Assembly: GCF_000620085.1 (NCBI RefSeq)
Contig: NZ_JHVJ01000004.1
Location: forward strand, 295,422 to 359,421
Origin: Marinobacterium jannaschii DSM 6295
GTDB taxonomy: Bacteria > Pseudomonadota > Gammaproteobacteria > Pseudomonadales > Balneatricaceae
DNA length: 64,000 nucleotides
Direction of reading: 5' to 3'
The position numbers were made by a program, and so were the translations under genes. Every line of letters begins with the position of its first letter. The first letter of the stretch is position 1. The notes beneath the pieces were generated by a model. That model was not told where the DNA came from. It ran no database searches and saw only the letters and a program-made list of their open reading frames with translations. Positions 36,228 to 44,063 of this stretch are shown here, piece by piece.

Positions 36228-37403
36228 TTACTTCGACAGGTACTTTATCCCCGACTCCATCCCTTCGAGTGTCAGCGGATACATATGATTGCCGACCTGC
36301 TGCCGGATCATCTGCAGGCTCTGGGTATAGTGCCAGAAGCGTTCGTTGGACGGATTCAGCCAGATGACCTTCTCCCAGCTGTCGAGAATGCGTTGTAACC
36401 ACACCTGGCCCGGTTCATCATTCAGGTGCTCGACGCTGCCATGACGGTGGGTCAGTTCATAGGGCGACATGGAGGCATCGCCGACGATCACCACGCGATA
36501 ATCGGAACCGTAGGTACGGATCACCTCTTCGGTACTGATGGTGTCATTGAAGCGGCGGCTGTTGTCCTGCCACAGTCGCTCGTAGATGCAGTTATGGAAG
36601 TAGAAATATTCCAGATGCTTGAACTCGCTGCGGGCGGCTGAGAACAGCTCTTCGCAGGTCCGGATATAGGGATCCATCGAGCCGCCAACATCAAAGAATA
36701 TCAGCACCTTGGCGGCATTATGGCGTTCCGGCACCATCCTGATATCAAGCAGACCGGCATTGTTGGCGGTGGAGCGGATGGTATCGTCCAGGTCGAGCTG
36801 ATCGGCGGCACCGCTGCGGGCAAACTTACGCAGTTTGCGCAGGGCAACCTTGATATTGCGGGTGCCCAGCTCGACGTTGTCGTCCAGGTTACGAAACTGG
36901 CGCTTTTCCCATACTTTCACGGCGCGCTTATGCTTGCTCTGGCCGCCAATCCGGATACCCTCCGGGTTATAGCCGCTGTGACCGAATGGTGAGGTGCCGC
37001 CGGTACCGACCCACTTATTGCCCCCGGCGTGACGGCCCTCCTGCTCGTCCAGGCGCTGGCGTAGTGTTTCCAGCAACTTATCCAGCCCGCCCATCGCCTC
37101 GATCTCGGCCTTTTCCTCAGCGCTGAGGTTTTTCAGGAAATCAGCTTCCAGCCAGTGTTCCGGGATCAGGGCATCCCGAAAGTCTTCGATCGCTTCCAGC
37201 CCCTTAAAGTAGACGCCGAAAGCCTGATCGAAGCGGTCATAGTGCTTCTCATCCTTGATCAGGCAGATCCGTGCCAGCTGGTAGAAAGTTTCCGTATCGC
37301 AGAAGGCCAGGTTCTGCTTTAGTGCCTCCAGCAGGGTGAGCAGTTCCTTAATAGTGACCGGTACCCGCGATTTGCGCAGGTGATAGAAAAAGTCGATTAG
37401 CAT
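36228..37403 (-). CDS. VWA-domain protein with altered MIDAS, CoxE-like
   Basis: 391-residue soluble protein. An N-terminal CoxE-like region (about 1-120) is followed by a Gly-rich linker (GGNKWVGTGGTSPFGHSG) and a von Willebrand A domain from about 231. The metal site reads FFDVGGSMD (Asp238, Ser242), with Gly where the first Ser of DxSxS is usual. A later T and D may complete the site. It lies 19 bases after the MoxR ATPase. MoxR/VWA pairs act as chaperones that insert cofactors or assemble complexes (family knowledge); the client here is unknown. Confidence 0.85.
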   Translation of the reverse strand: MLIDFFYHLRKSRVPVTIKELLTLLEALKQNLAFCDTETFYQLARICLIKDEKHYDRFDQAFGVYFKGLEAIEDFRDALIPEHWLEADFLKNLSAEEKAEIEAMGGLDKLLETLRQRLDEQEGRHAGGNKWVGTGGTSPFGHSGYNPEGIRIGGQSKHKRAVKVWEKRQFRNLDDNVELGTRNIKVALRKLRKFARSGAADQLDLDDTIRSTANNAGLLDIRMVPERHNAAKVLIFFDVGGSMDPYIRTCEELFSAARSEFKHLEYFYFHNCIYERLWQDNSRRFNDTISTEEVIRTYGSDYRVVIVGDASMSPYELTHRHGSVEHLNDEPGQVWLQRILDSWEKVIWLNPSNERFWHYTQSLQMIRQQVGNHMYPLTLEGMESGIKYLSK

Positions 37404-37422
37404 CAGGCTTCTCCGCTCAGAC

Positions 37423-38268
37423 TTAGCGTTGTTCGCGGCGTGCCATAAACGCCAGTCGTTGCAGCATGTGCAGATCCTGCTCGTTCTTCAGCAGGGCACC
37501 GTATAGTGGCGGCATCGCCTGGGTCGGGTCCCGGTTGAGCAGTGTTTCGCGGCTGACTTCGTCGCTGAGCAGCAGTTTCAGCCAGTCGATAAGCTCTGAG
37601 GTCGATGGCTTTTTCTTCAGACCGTTGATATCGCGTACCTGGAAAAACACCTCCATCGCCTCGCGCACCAGCAGCTGCTGGATATCCGGATAGTGGACAT
37701 CGACGATTTTCTTCATGGTGTCCTGATCCGGGAAGTTGATGTAGTGGAAGAAGCAGCGACGCAGGAAAGCATCCGGCAGTTCTTTTTCGTTGTTGCTGGT
37801 AATAATGATTATCGGACGGTGTTTAGCCTTAATCCGCTCGCCGGTTTCGTAGACGAAGAATTCCATCTGATCCAGCTCGACCAGAAGGTCGTTCGGAAAC
37901 TCGATATCGGCCTTATCGATTTCGTCGATCAGCAGCACCACCTGTTCATCGGCGGCAAATGCCTGCCACAGCATACCCTGCTTGATGTAGTTGCTGATAT
38001 CGTGCACCCGCTCGTCGCCCAGCTGGGAGTCACGCAGGCGGGAAACCGCGTCATATTCATACAGGCCCTGCTGAGCCTTGGTGGTCGACTTGATATGCCA
38101 GCGCAGCAGCTTCTTACCCAGCCCGGCAGCCACCTGTTCTGCCAGCATGGTTTTACCGGTGCCGGGTTCACCCTTGATCAGCAGGGGGCGCTGCAGGGTA
38201 ATCGCTGCATTGACTGCCAGTTGCAGTTCGCTGGTTGCAACGTAATGATCGGTGCCTTCAAATTTCAT
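37423..38268 (-). CDS. MoxR-family AAA+ ATPase
   Basis: 281 residues from the ATG at 38268; the in-frame TTG five codons upstream is less likely. Walker A is GEPGTGKT (33-40), Walker B is VVLLIDEIDK (110-119) and sensor 1 is IIITSNNEKELPDAFLRRC. It forms, with the downstream VWA protein, a MoxR/VWA chaperone pair. The pair is transcribed as a two-gene operon with a 19-base gap, divergent from the small gene at 38406. Confidence 0.92.
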   Translation of the reverse strand: MKFEGTDHYVATSELQLAVNAAITLQRPLLIKGEPGTGKTMLAEQVAAGLGKKLLRWHIKSTTKAQQGLYEYDAVSRLRDSQLGDERVHDISNYIKQGMLWQAFAADEQVVLLIDEIDKADIEFPNDLLVELDQMEFFVYETGERIKAKHRPIIIITSNNEKELPDAFLRRCFFHYINFPDQDTMKKIVDVHYPDIQQLLVREAMEVFFQVRDINGLKKKPSTSELIDWLKLLLSDEVSRETLLNRDPTQAMPPLYGALLKNEQDLHMLQRLAFMARREQR

Positions 38269-38405
38269 CAAATCGCTCCACAAATGCTTTTATTCTGGCT
38301 CGAGTGTATCAGAGCATTAAGGGTTTATCCTTATCCATTGGTGCTGGCTAAGACCAGGGCTTCGGCTATACTGGGCCGCCTCATAGATGCGGCAGGACGG
38401 TCAGA

Positions 38406-38753
38406 GTGAAAAAATCCGATAAGAAAACCGAAGCACAGATCTGTCAGGCGCTGACCGATGTCTGTGATATCGCTCTGGATCAGGTAGCGGGGTTTGAATG
38501 GATTACCCATCAGGTGAACTACAATCGCTTTCCACACAGCCTGCAGATTGTCTGTGTCTTTCGTGATGAAGCAGCGCGAACGGCACTGCTGCTGAAGCAT
38601 GAAGATCTTTTTTTACGTCAGTTGATTGTCGACAAGCTGGCCGGTATCGGGGTGAAATTGCCCAGGGCGGAGCGTCAGATCAGCTTCGACAGCGAAGAGG
38701 CTTGTCAGCGCGACCATGCCGGCCGTTGGAACCATCGATTGTCGTCGTCCTGA
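38406..38753 (+). CDS. Conserved-looking hypothetical protein, 115 aa
   Basis: Starts at GTG 38406 (MKKSDKKTEAQICQALTDVC). The body GFEWITHQVNYNRFPHSLQIVCVF looks like a protein often labelled Fis-family regulator in Pseudomonas relatives, but I see no helix-turn-helix here and would not use that name. The C-terminal part is charged. Divergent from the MoxR/VWA genes and convergent with the 84-residue gene, whose stop is 4 bases away. Function unknown. Confidence 0.65.
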   Translation: MKKSDKKTEAQICQALTDVCDIALDQVAGFEWITHQVNYNRFPHSLQIVCVFRDEAARTALLLKHEDLFLRQLIVDKLAGIGVKLPRAERQISFDSEEACQRDHAGRWNHRLSSS

Positions 38754-38757
38754 TGGT

Positions 38758-39012
38758 TTAGCGGGGCTGCCAGATGCCGTTCGCAACATTATAGAGGCGG
38801 GCGTCGGCAGGGCGCAGCTCTGGATAACCGCACTCAAACACGGTGACCCGACGTGGGTTTATCCGGCACCGGCAAAGGTAGTGAATCATTTCACCGATAC
38901 TGTCAGAGTAGAGCTCCCGCGCCGATTCGAGTCCCGGTTCTTCAATTCTTGCCAGGTAGTTAAACAACTGTGAACCGGATGCTCCGTTCAGCGGTCGGGT
39001 CTCAATGCACAT
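38758..39012 (-). CDS. Hypothetical protein, 84 aa
   Basis: The frame starts MCIETRPLNGASGSQLFNYL and has a strong ribosome site GAGGAGATATCT just before the ATG, which is the main support that it is real. Its middle, GEMIHYLCRCRINPRRVTVFE, contains three Cys with the N-terminal one. It has no signal peptide or membrane helix. It is convergent with the 115-residue gene. I do not recognise the family. Confidence 0.6.
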   Translation of the reverse strand: MCIETRPLNGASGSQLFNYLARIEEPGLESARELYSDSIGEMIHYLCRCRINPRRVTVFECGYPELRPADARLYNVANGIWQPR

Positions 39013-39344
39013 AGATATCTCCTCGGGCGGTTGCCGTTCTGACCTTAGCTACACCTACACTTACACCTACATACCTTTGCAATGTATCGGCCGTATTTGG
39101 TTTTTAGTTAACCATATTCCCATTGGTCGCCGGATACGGCGGACACCGAGGCTTCGCTGGCATAAATTCAGAGGCTGGAAGCCTGGTGTTGCTCTCATCT
39201 GGCGGCACCTTTAAGGCCTGTTCTGTTGTTGACCGATCCCTACATTTCTCCCTGTCGGCTGGAGAAACCCCGCCTATACTGCAGGGACGGTGACTGCGCT
39301 TTCTGCTTTCGTTGCGCACGAGTCAATGTCATAGGGACAGGAGA
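39013..39344. other. 332-base gap before the GGDEF/EAL gene
   Basis: It contains a run of four near-identical hexamers (CTACAC, CTACAC, TTACAC, CTACAT) at 39049-39072 and, at its end, the AGGAG ribosome site of the GGDEF/EAL gene. No gene seen. Confidence 0.5.
39049..39072. repeat. Short hexanucleotide tandem repeat
   Basis: Four consecutive units CTACAC/CTACAC/TTACAC/CTACAT, about 37 bases upstream of the 84-residue minus-strand gene. The units are imperfect. Confidence 0.55.
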
Positions 39345-41816
39345 ATGGATGTGACAGAGTGGAAGCAACTGGCAGTTCCGGTCCGGAGAATATCTTCAAG
39401 CAACCTTCTGATCAGTATTGGCTTTACTCTGGTGATAGCGCTGATGGTGACTATCGCGGTGATCGGACTCTCCAGCATGACTGAGATGCGCAATCGACTG
39501 GATGAGATTGTCCAGGTTCACTCTGAAAAGCTTAAGCAAATCTCAATCATGCGTCGTACCAACCGTCACCGGGTGATTACCCTGCAGCGTATGCTCTACC
39601 TCGATGACCCGTTTGATATCGATGAAGAGGCGATGAGCAACCGGGGTATGGCCAATGAATTTATCAAAGCACGTAACCGCCTCAATGCGCTGACTTTCTC
39701 GCCGGAAGAACAGGCAGTGCTGGATGAGTTGCGACAGGCGACGCTGGTCGGTGCGCCGCTGAATGACCAGGTACGGGCTCTGGTTATTGATGGCGAGCTG
39801 GAGCAGGCGAGGGCGCTGATGATCGAGCAGATGCGACCCGCACAGGACCATATTTACAGCCTCTTCACCACGCTGGTGGCGATCTACGATGTGGCGGTGA
39901 ATGAGGCGGAGATCAGGGCGGAGCAGGAATATGCAAAGGCCTATGACCGCATGCTGAGTATGCTGGCCGGTGTTGTGGTGCTCAGCCTGATGATCAGCTT
40001 GCATGTTATACGCAAAACCCGCCTGGCTGAGGAGGCGCTGAAACGCAACCGTGATGAACTGGAATCCCAGGTGGCTGCGCGTACCCTTGAACTCAGCAGA
40101 GAGGTCAATACCCGTAAAAGCGCCGAGCAGGTACTGCAACATCAGAAAGCCCATCTGGATGTGACACTGGCATCAATCGGCGATGGGGTTATCACCACTG
40201 ATGAGCAGAATCGGGTGCAGTACCTGAATACAGTTGCCGAAGAGATTACAGGCTGGAGCCGGGAGGAGGCGAAGAACCGGCTTCTGGATGAAGTTCTGCC
40301 GGTGGAGGACGGTGAGACACTATTGGTCGATCAGGATATCCCTGATGGTGAAGGGGTGCTGGTTCGCCGGGACAGTACCACCCTGGACGTTCAGCAATCG
40401 GTTGCCACCATTAAAGGCAGCGATGATGAGGCGGCTGGTATGGTGATCGTTATCCGTGATGTCACCGAGAATCGGTTGCTGGCGCGTCGGCTGGCCTATC
40501 AGGCGACCCATGACTCACTGACCGGGCTGATCAACCGGCTGGAATTTGAGAACCGGCTATCCCAGCTGATCTGTCAGTTGAAGGAAGAGCGCGCAGAGCA
40601 CGGCTTCCTCTATCTGGATCTGGACCAGTTTAAGGTGGTGAACGACACCTGCGGGCATGCGGCGGGAGACAAGCTGCTGCGGGAGCTCTGTGGGCTGATC
40701 GCCCGGGAGCTGCATAAGGATGATCTCTTTGCCCGCCTGGGTGGCGATGAGTTTGGGATTCTGATCCGCAACAGTGCTCTGGAGGTATGCCGTAAACGCG
40801 CGGAAGCGGTCCGCAAGCGGGTGCAGGATTATCGCTTCAGCTTTAAGGATCAGGTGTTTCATGTCGGCGTCAGTATCGGTCTGGTTGCCCTTGATAATTC
40901 TCAGGTCCGGGTGCAGGACCTTTTCAGCTCGGCCGATTCGGCCTGCTATATCGCTAAGGAGCGGGGCCGCAATCAGGTGCATCTTTACCGTGCCAGCGAC
41001 CAGGACACCCAGCAGAGGGAAGGTGAGATGCGCTGGGTTGCCCGGTTGCAGCAGGCGCTGGATGATGATCGGTTTGAATTGCAGTTTCAGCCTATAGTGC
41101 CGCTGGCCGGATGCAGTCAGCCGAGTCACTACGAAGCACTGTTGCGGATGCATGATTACGACGGCTCGCTTATCTATCCGGAAGCTTTTCTCCCGGCAGC
41201 GGAGCGCTACGGCCTGATGCCGGATATCGATCGCTGGGTCTTCCGGCATGCTTTGGGCTGGCTGGGACGGCACCGCGATCAGTTTTCCGGCCAGCGTATC
41301 TCGATCAACCTGTCGGGAGTCAGTATCTGTGACAGTGCTTTTCTCGAGTATGTGAAGTATCAGTTTAAAGTCAGCGGAGCTTCTCCTGACGCGGTGATTA
41401 TCGAACTGACGGAAAGCAGCGCGCTGAATAACTTTGCCGAGGCGATGAATTTTATTACCACCCTGAAAGCACTGGGGTGTCAGTTTGCGCTTGATGACTT
41501 CGGTAAAGGCTTCTCATCTCTTAGTAATCTGAAACAGCTGCCGGTGGATTATCTGAAGATTGACGGTGGCTTTATCCTCGATATCCTCAACGATCCTGTC
41601 GATGATCACTTTGTACGGGCAATCTGCGAGATCGGCCACTCTATCGATAAGCTGATAGTGGCGGAGTTTGTAGAGAACGATGCGATCCGTACCCGCCTGA
41701 CTGAACTGGGCGTCGATATGGCACAGGGCTTCGGTATCGCCCGCCCGGCAGCGATTGAGACCTTCGATCATCGGTTTGCTGATCAGGATGCCCCGATGGC
41801 AATGGAGCAAAACTGA
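39345..41816 (+). CDS. Membrane PAS-GGDEF-EAL cyclic-di-GMP protein
   Basis: 823 residues from the ATG at 39345, behind AGGAG. Two membrane helices (about 21-43 and 205-223) bracket a four-helix-bundle periplasmic sensor. A coiled coil (225-265) and a PAS domain (about 270-380) follow. GGDEF is intact at 466-470 and EAL intact at 597-599 (YEALLRM), with DDFGKGFSSL later. The RxxD inhibitory site before GGDEF is replaced by HKDD, so product inhibition at that site is not expected. It can in principle make and degrade c-di-GMP. A PilZ protein downstream of pomAB (63214) is a possible reader of this signal. Confidence 0.93.
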   Translation: MDVTEWKQLAVPVRRISSSNLLISIGFTLVIALMVTIAVIGLSSMTEMRNRLDEIVQVHSEKLKQISIMRRTNRHRVITLQRMLYLDDPFDIDEEAMSNRGMANEFIKARNRLNALTFSPEEQAVLDELRQATLVGAPLNDQVRALVIDGELEQARALMIEQMRPAQDHIYSLFTTLVAIYDVAVNEAEIRAEQEYAKAYDRMLSMLAGVVVLSLMISLHVIRKTRLAEEALKRNRDELESQVAARTLELSREVNTRKSAEQVLQHQKAHLDVTLASIGDGVITTDEQNRVQYLNTVAEEITGWSREEAKNRLLDEVLPVEDGETLLVDQDIPDGEGVLVRRDSTTLDVQQSVATIKGSDDEAAGMVIVIRDVTENRLLARRLAYQATHDSLTGLINRLEFENRLSQLICQLKEERAEHGFLYLDLDQFKVVNDTCGHAAGDKLLRELCGLIARELHKDDLFARLGGDEFGILIRNSALEVCRKRAEAVRKRVQDYRFSFKDQVFHVGVSIGLVALDNSQVRVQDLFSSADSACYIAKERGRNQVHLYRASDQDTQQREGEMRWVARLQQALDDDRFELQFQPIVPLAGCSQPSHYEALLRMHDYDGSLIYPEAFLPAAERYGLMPDIDRWVFRHALGWLGRHRDQFSGQRISINLSGVSICDSAFLEYVKYQFKVSGASPDAVIIELTESSALNNFAEAMNFITTLKALGCQFALDDFGKGFSSLSNLKQLPVDYLKIDGGFILDILNDPVDDHFVRAICEIGHSIDKLIVAEFVENDAIRTRLTELGVDMAQGFGIARPAAIETFDHRFADQDAPMAMEQN

Positions 41817-42178
41817 GCGGTGCTCTTTGGGCGCAGTTATCTTTGGCGCAGCCATCCTGACCGCCGTTTCCGGAAATCACTGCATTGAAGTTGTAGATCG
41901 TGCTATCGATGCAATCAAACACCCATGTCCGATGCTTTTCGCTATAGAATTATGATTTTGTGGCTTAATCAGGCTCATTAGTGTCTGTTTGGGTTTGAAT
42001 TCGACTGAAATCTCTAGCAAACTTGCCTTAAACTTTCCCTATCAAATCAACAGCACGTCACTAACCGCTCACAAGGCGGGGACGAGACGCCCTGAGCCCC
42101 TCCAGAAGAGCGGTTTATATCGGTGAAACCCCTAAGCCGACCGGAAAATACAGTAAATCAAATGGACACTGAGATCAG
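41817..42178. other. Upstream region of the leuA leader
   Basis: 362 bases between the GGDEF/EAL gene and the leader peptide. No terminator is obvious after the GGDEF/EAL gene. It should contain the leuA promoter, but I cannot place -35/-10 boxes with confidence. Confidence 0.4.
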
Positions 42179-42265
42179 ATGAGCACCTTATTTTCACTAT
42201 TCAGACTGCCAGCGCTACGACTGCGCAGCAGTTACCGGGCCTTGAGTTTTAGTGGTGCCCTGTAG
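42179..42265 (+). CDS. leuA leader peptide (28 aa, leucine-rich)
   Basis: Short frame starting MSTLFSLFRLPALRLRSSYR, with 7 Leu in 28 residues (TTA, CTA, CTG, CTA, CTG, TTG, CTG). It ends 69 bases before the leuA start codon. The frame is followed by a hairpin with a T-run. This is the expected layout of a leucine attenuation leader: ribosome stalling at Leu codons when charged leucyl-tRNA is low would favour read-through into leuA. The ribosome site is weak. Confidence 0.7.
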   Translation: MSTLFSLFRLPALRLRSSYRALSFSGAL

Positions 42266-42286
42266 CTTCTGACAGCCACGCTTTTT
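42237..42286 (+). promoter_or_regulatory. Candidate attenuator hairpins before leuA
   Basis: The terminator candidate pairs GTGG (42252-42255) and CTGT (42260-42263) with ACAG (42272-42275) and CCAC (42276-42279), with a 4-base bulge, followed by TTTTT at 42282-42286. The competing pairing GGGC (42237-42240) with GCCC (42257-42260) would disrupt it. Drawn by eye and not energy-tested. Confidence 0.5.
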
Positions 42287-42334
42287 CCGTTCACATACAG
42301 AACAACTGAATACTGATAAAAAGAGACTCTCACT

Positions 42335-44002
42335 ATGTCCCGCTTCGACCACAGCAAATACCAGCCTTTCGCTCCGGTAAAAAAGAACAACCGCCGCTGG
42401 CCTGACAATGTTATCGAAACTGCGCCTCGCTGGTGCAGCGTAGATCTGCGTGATGGTAACCAGGCACTGATCGAGCCGATGAATGTCAGCCAGAAGATCC
42501 GCCTGTTTAAACAGTTGGTAAAAGTTGGCTTTAAAGAAATTGAGATTGGCTTTCCAGCCGCCTCCCAGCCTGACTACGACTTCGTGCGGGAGCTGATCGA
42601 CAATGACATGATCCCAGAGGACGTCACCATTCAGGTTTTGGTGCAGGCGCGCCAGCATCTGGTCGAACGTACTTTTGAGGCGCTGAAGGGAGCACAATGC
42701 GCGGTTGTGCACCTGTATAACTCAACCTCAACTGTCCAGCGTGAACAGGTGTTTGCAATGGGCCGCCAGCAGATTATTCAGATCGCCGTCGACGGTGCCC
42801 ATATGCTGATGGCGGAAGCTGAGAAACATCCCGACACCGAATGGGTATTCCAGTACTCGCCGGAAAGCTTTACCGGCACCGAACTGGACTATGCGGTGGA
42901 AGTGGTGGATGCCGTCACCGAAGTATGGCAGCCCAGTCCTGAGAGAAAGGTCATTGTTAACCTGCCTGCCACCGTAGAGATGTCCACGCCGAATGTCTTT
43001 GCCGATCAGGTCGAATGGTTTATCGACCATGTTGCCCGTCGCGACTCCCTGATTATCAGCCTGCACACCCATAATGACCGCGGCTGTGCGGTTGCCGCGT
43101 CTGAATTGGGTTTGCTGGCCGGTGCCGATCGGGTCGAAGGTACTCTGTTGGGTAACGGCGAACGTACCGGCAACCTGGATGTGGTCACCATGGGGATGAA
43201 TATGTACAGCCAGGGTATCGATCCTGAATTGGACTTCAGCTGCATGGATGAAATTATCGAATGCTACAAAGCCTGTACTCAGCTGCCGGTACATCCACGT
43301 CACCCTTATGCCGGTGAGTTGGTGTTTACCGCTTTCTCCGGCAGCCATCAGGATGCGATCAACAAGTGCCTCTCCCGCCGCGCGGAAGAGGATAGCTGGA
43401 ATGTCGCTTACCTGCCGATCGACCCGGCTGACCTGGGGCGTGACTATCAGGAAGTGATCCGCATCAACAGCCAGTCCGGCAAAGGCGGAATGGCCTATGT
43501 GTTGGCCCGTGAATACGGTATCCAGCTGCCGCGCTGGTTGCAGATCGAATTCAGCGCTGTAGTACAGAAAGCCACAGAACAGATGGAAGGCGAGATCAGC
43601 ACCGCCCAGATCTATGAACTGTTTAAGGCGAACTATCTGCAGCCGATGGAGCAGTATCAGATGAACGGCTATCAGGCCAGCCGCGATAATGGTCTGGATA
43701 CATTGAGCGCCGAAATGCAGTGGTTCGGTGAAAGCGTCACTATTCAGGGGCAGGGGAATGGCATTGTCGCTGCCTTCGTCGACGCCATGAATAAGCAACT
43801 GGGCCAGCCGATGGTGCTGGTGGAGTACAGCGAACATGCTCTCAGCCAAGACGCCGGCGCCGAAGCGATCACCTATGTGCAGATGAATATCGATGGCCAG
43901 CGCAGCACCGGCGTGGCAATCAGCGAAGATATCGTTACCGCCTCGCTGAATGCGATCCTGTCAGCAGTTGCAGGGCAGGTGGCTGGGGCTGTAGCGGCTT
44001 AA
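42335..44002 (+). CDS. leuA: 2-isopropylmalate synthase
   Basis: 555 residues, the long LeuA form found in Pseudomonas and actinobacteria. It joins acetyl-CoA and 2-oxoisovalerate, the first committed step to leucine. The TIM-barrel catalytic stretch is APRWCSVDLRDGNQALIEPM, with HTHNDRGCAVAASELGLLAGADRVEGTLLGNGER for metal and regulatory contacts (shown here in name only). A C-terminal regulatory domain gives leucine feedback. It is preceded by a leader peptide and attenuator and followed by a strong bidirectional terminator. Confidence 0.97.
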   Translation: MSRFDHSKYQPFAPVKKNNRRWPDNVIETAPRWCSVDLRDGNQALIEPMNVSQKIRLFKQLVKVGFKEIEIGFPAASQPDYDFVRELIDNDMIPEDVTIQVLVQARQHLVERTFEALKGAQCAVVHLYNSTSTVQREQVFAMGRQQIIQIAVDGAHMLMAEAEKHPDTEWVFQYSPESFTGTELDYAVEVVDAVTEVWQPSPERKVIVNLPATVEMSTPNVFADQVEWFIDHVARRDSLIISLHTHNDRGCAVAASELGLLAGADRVEGTLLGNGERTGNLDVVTMGMNMYSQGIDPELDFSCMDEIIECYKACTQLPVHPRHPYAGELVFTAFSGSHQDAINKCLSRRAEEDSWNVAYLPIDPADLGRDYQEVIRINSQSGKGGMAYVLAREYGIQLPRWLQIEFSAVVQKATEQMEGEISTAQIYELFKANYLQPMEQYQMNGYQASRDNGLDTLSAEMQWFGESVTIQGQGNGIVAAFVDAMNKQLGQPMVLVEYSEHALSQDAGAEAITYVQMNIDGQRSTGVAISEDIVTASLNAILSAVAGQVAGAVAA

Positions 44003-44029
44003 GCAAAAAGCTTGTAGAACGCCGAAATG

Positions 44030-44061
44030 AAAAAGCCCGCATCGGAAGATGCGGGCTTTTT
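44030..44061. terminator. Bidirectional terminator leuA / Ig-lipoprotein
   Basis: 14-bp arms 44030-44043 and 44048-44061 with a GGAA loop and T-runs both ways. Confidence 0.88.
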
Positions 44062-44063
44062 AT

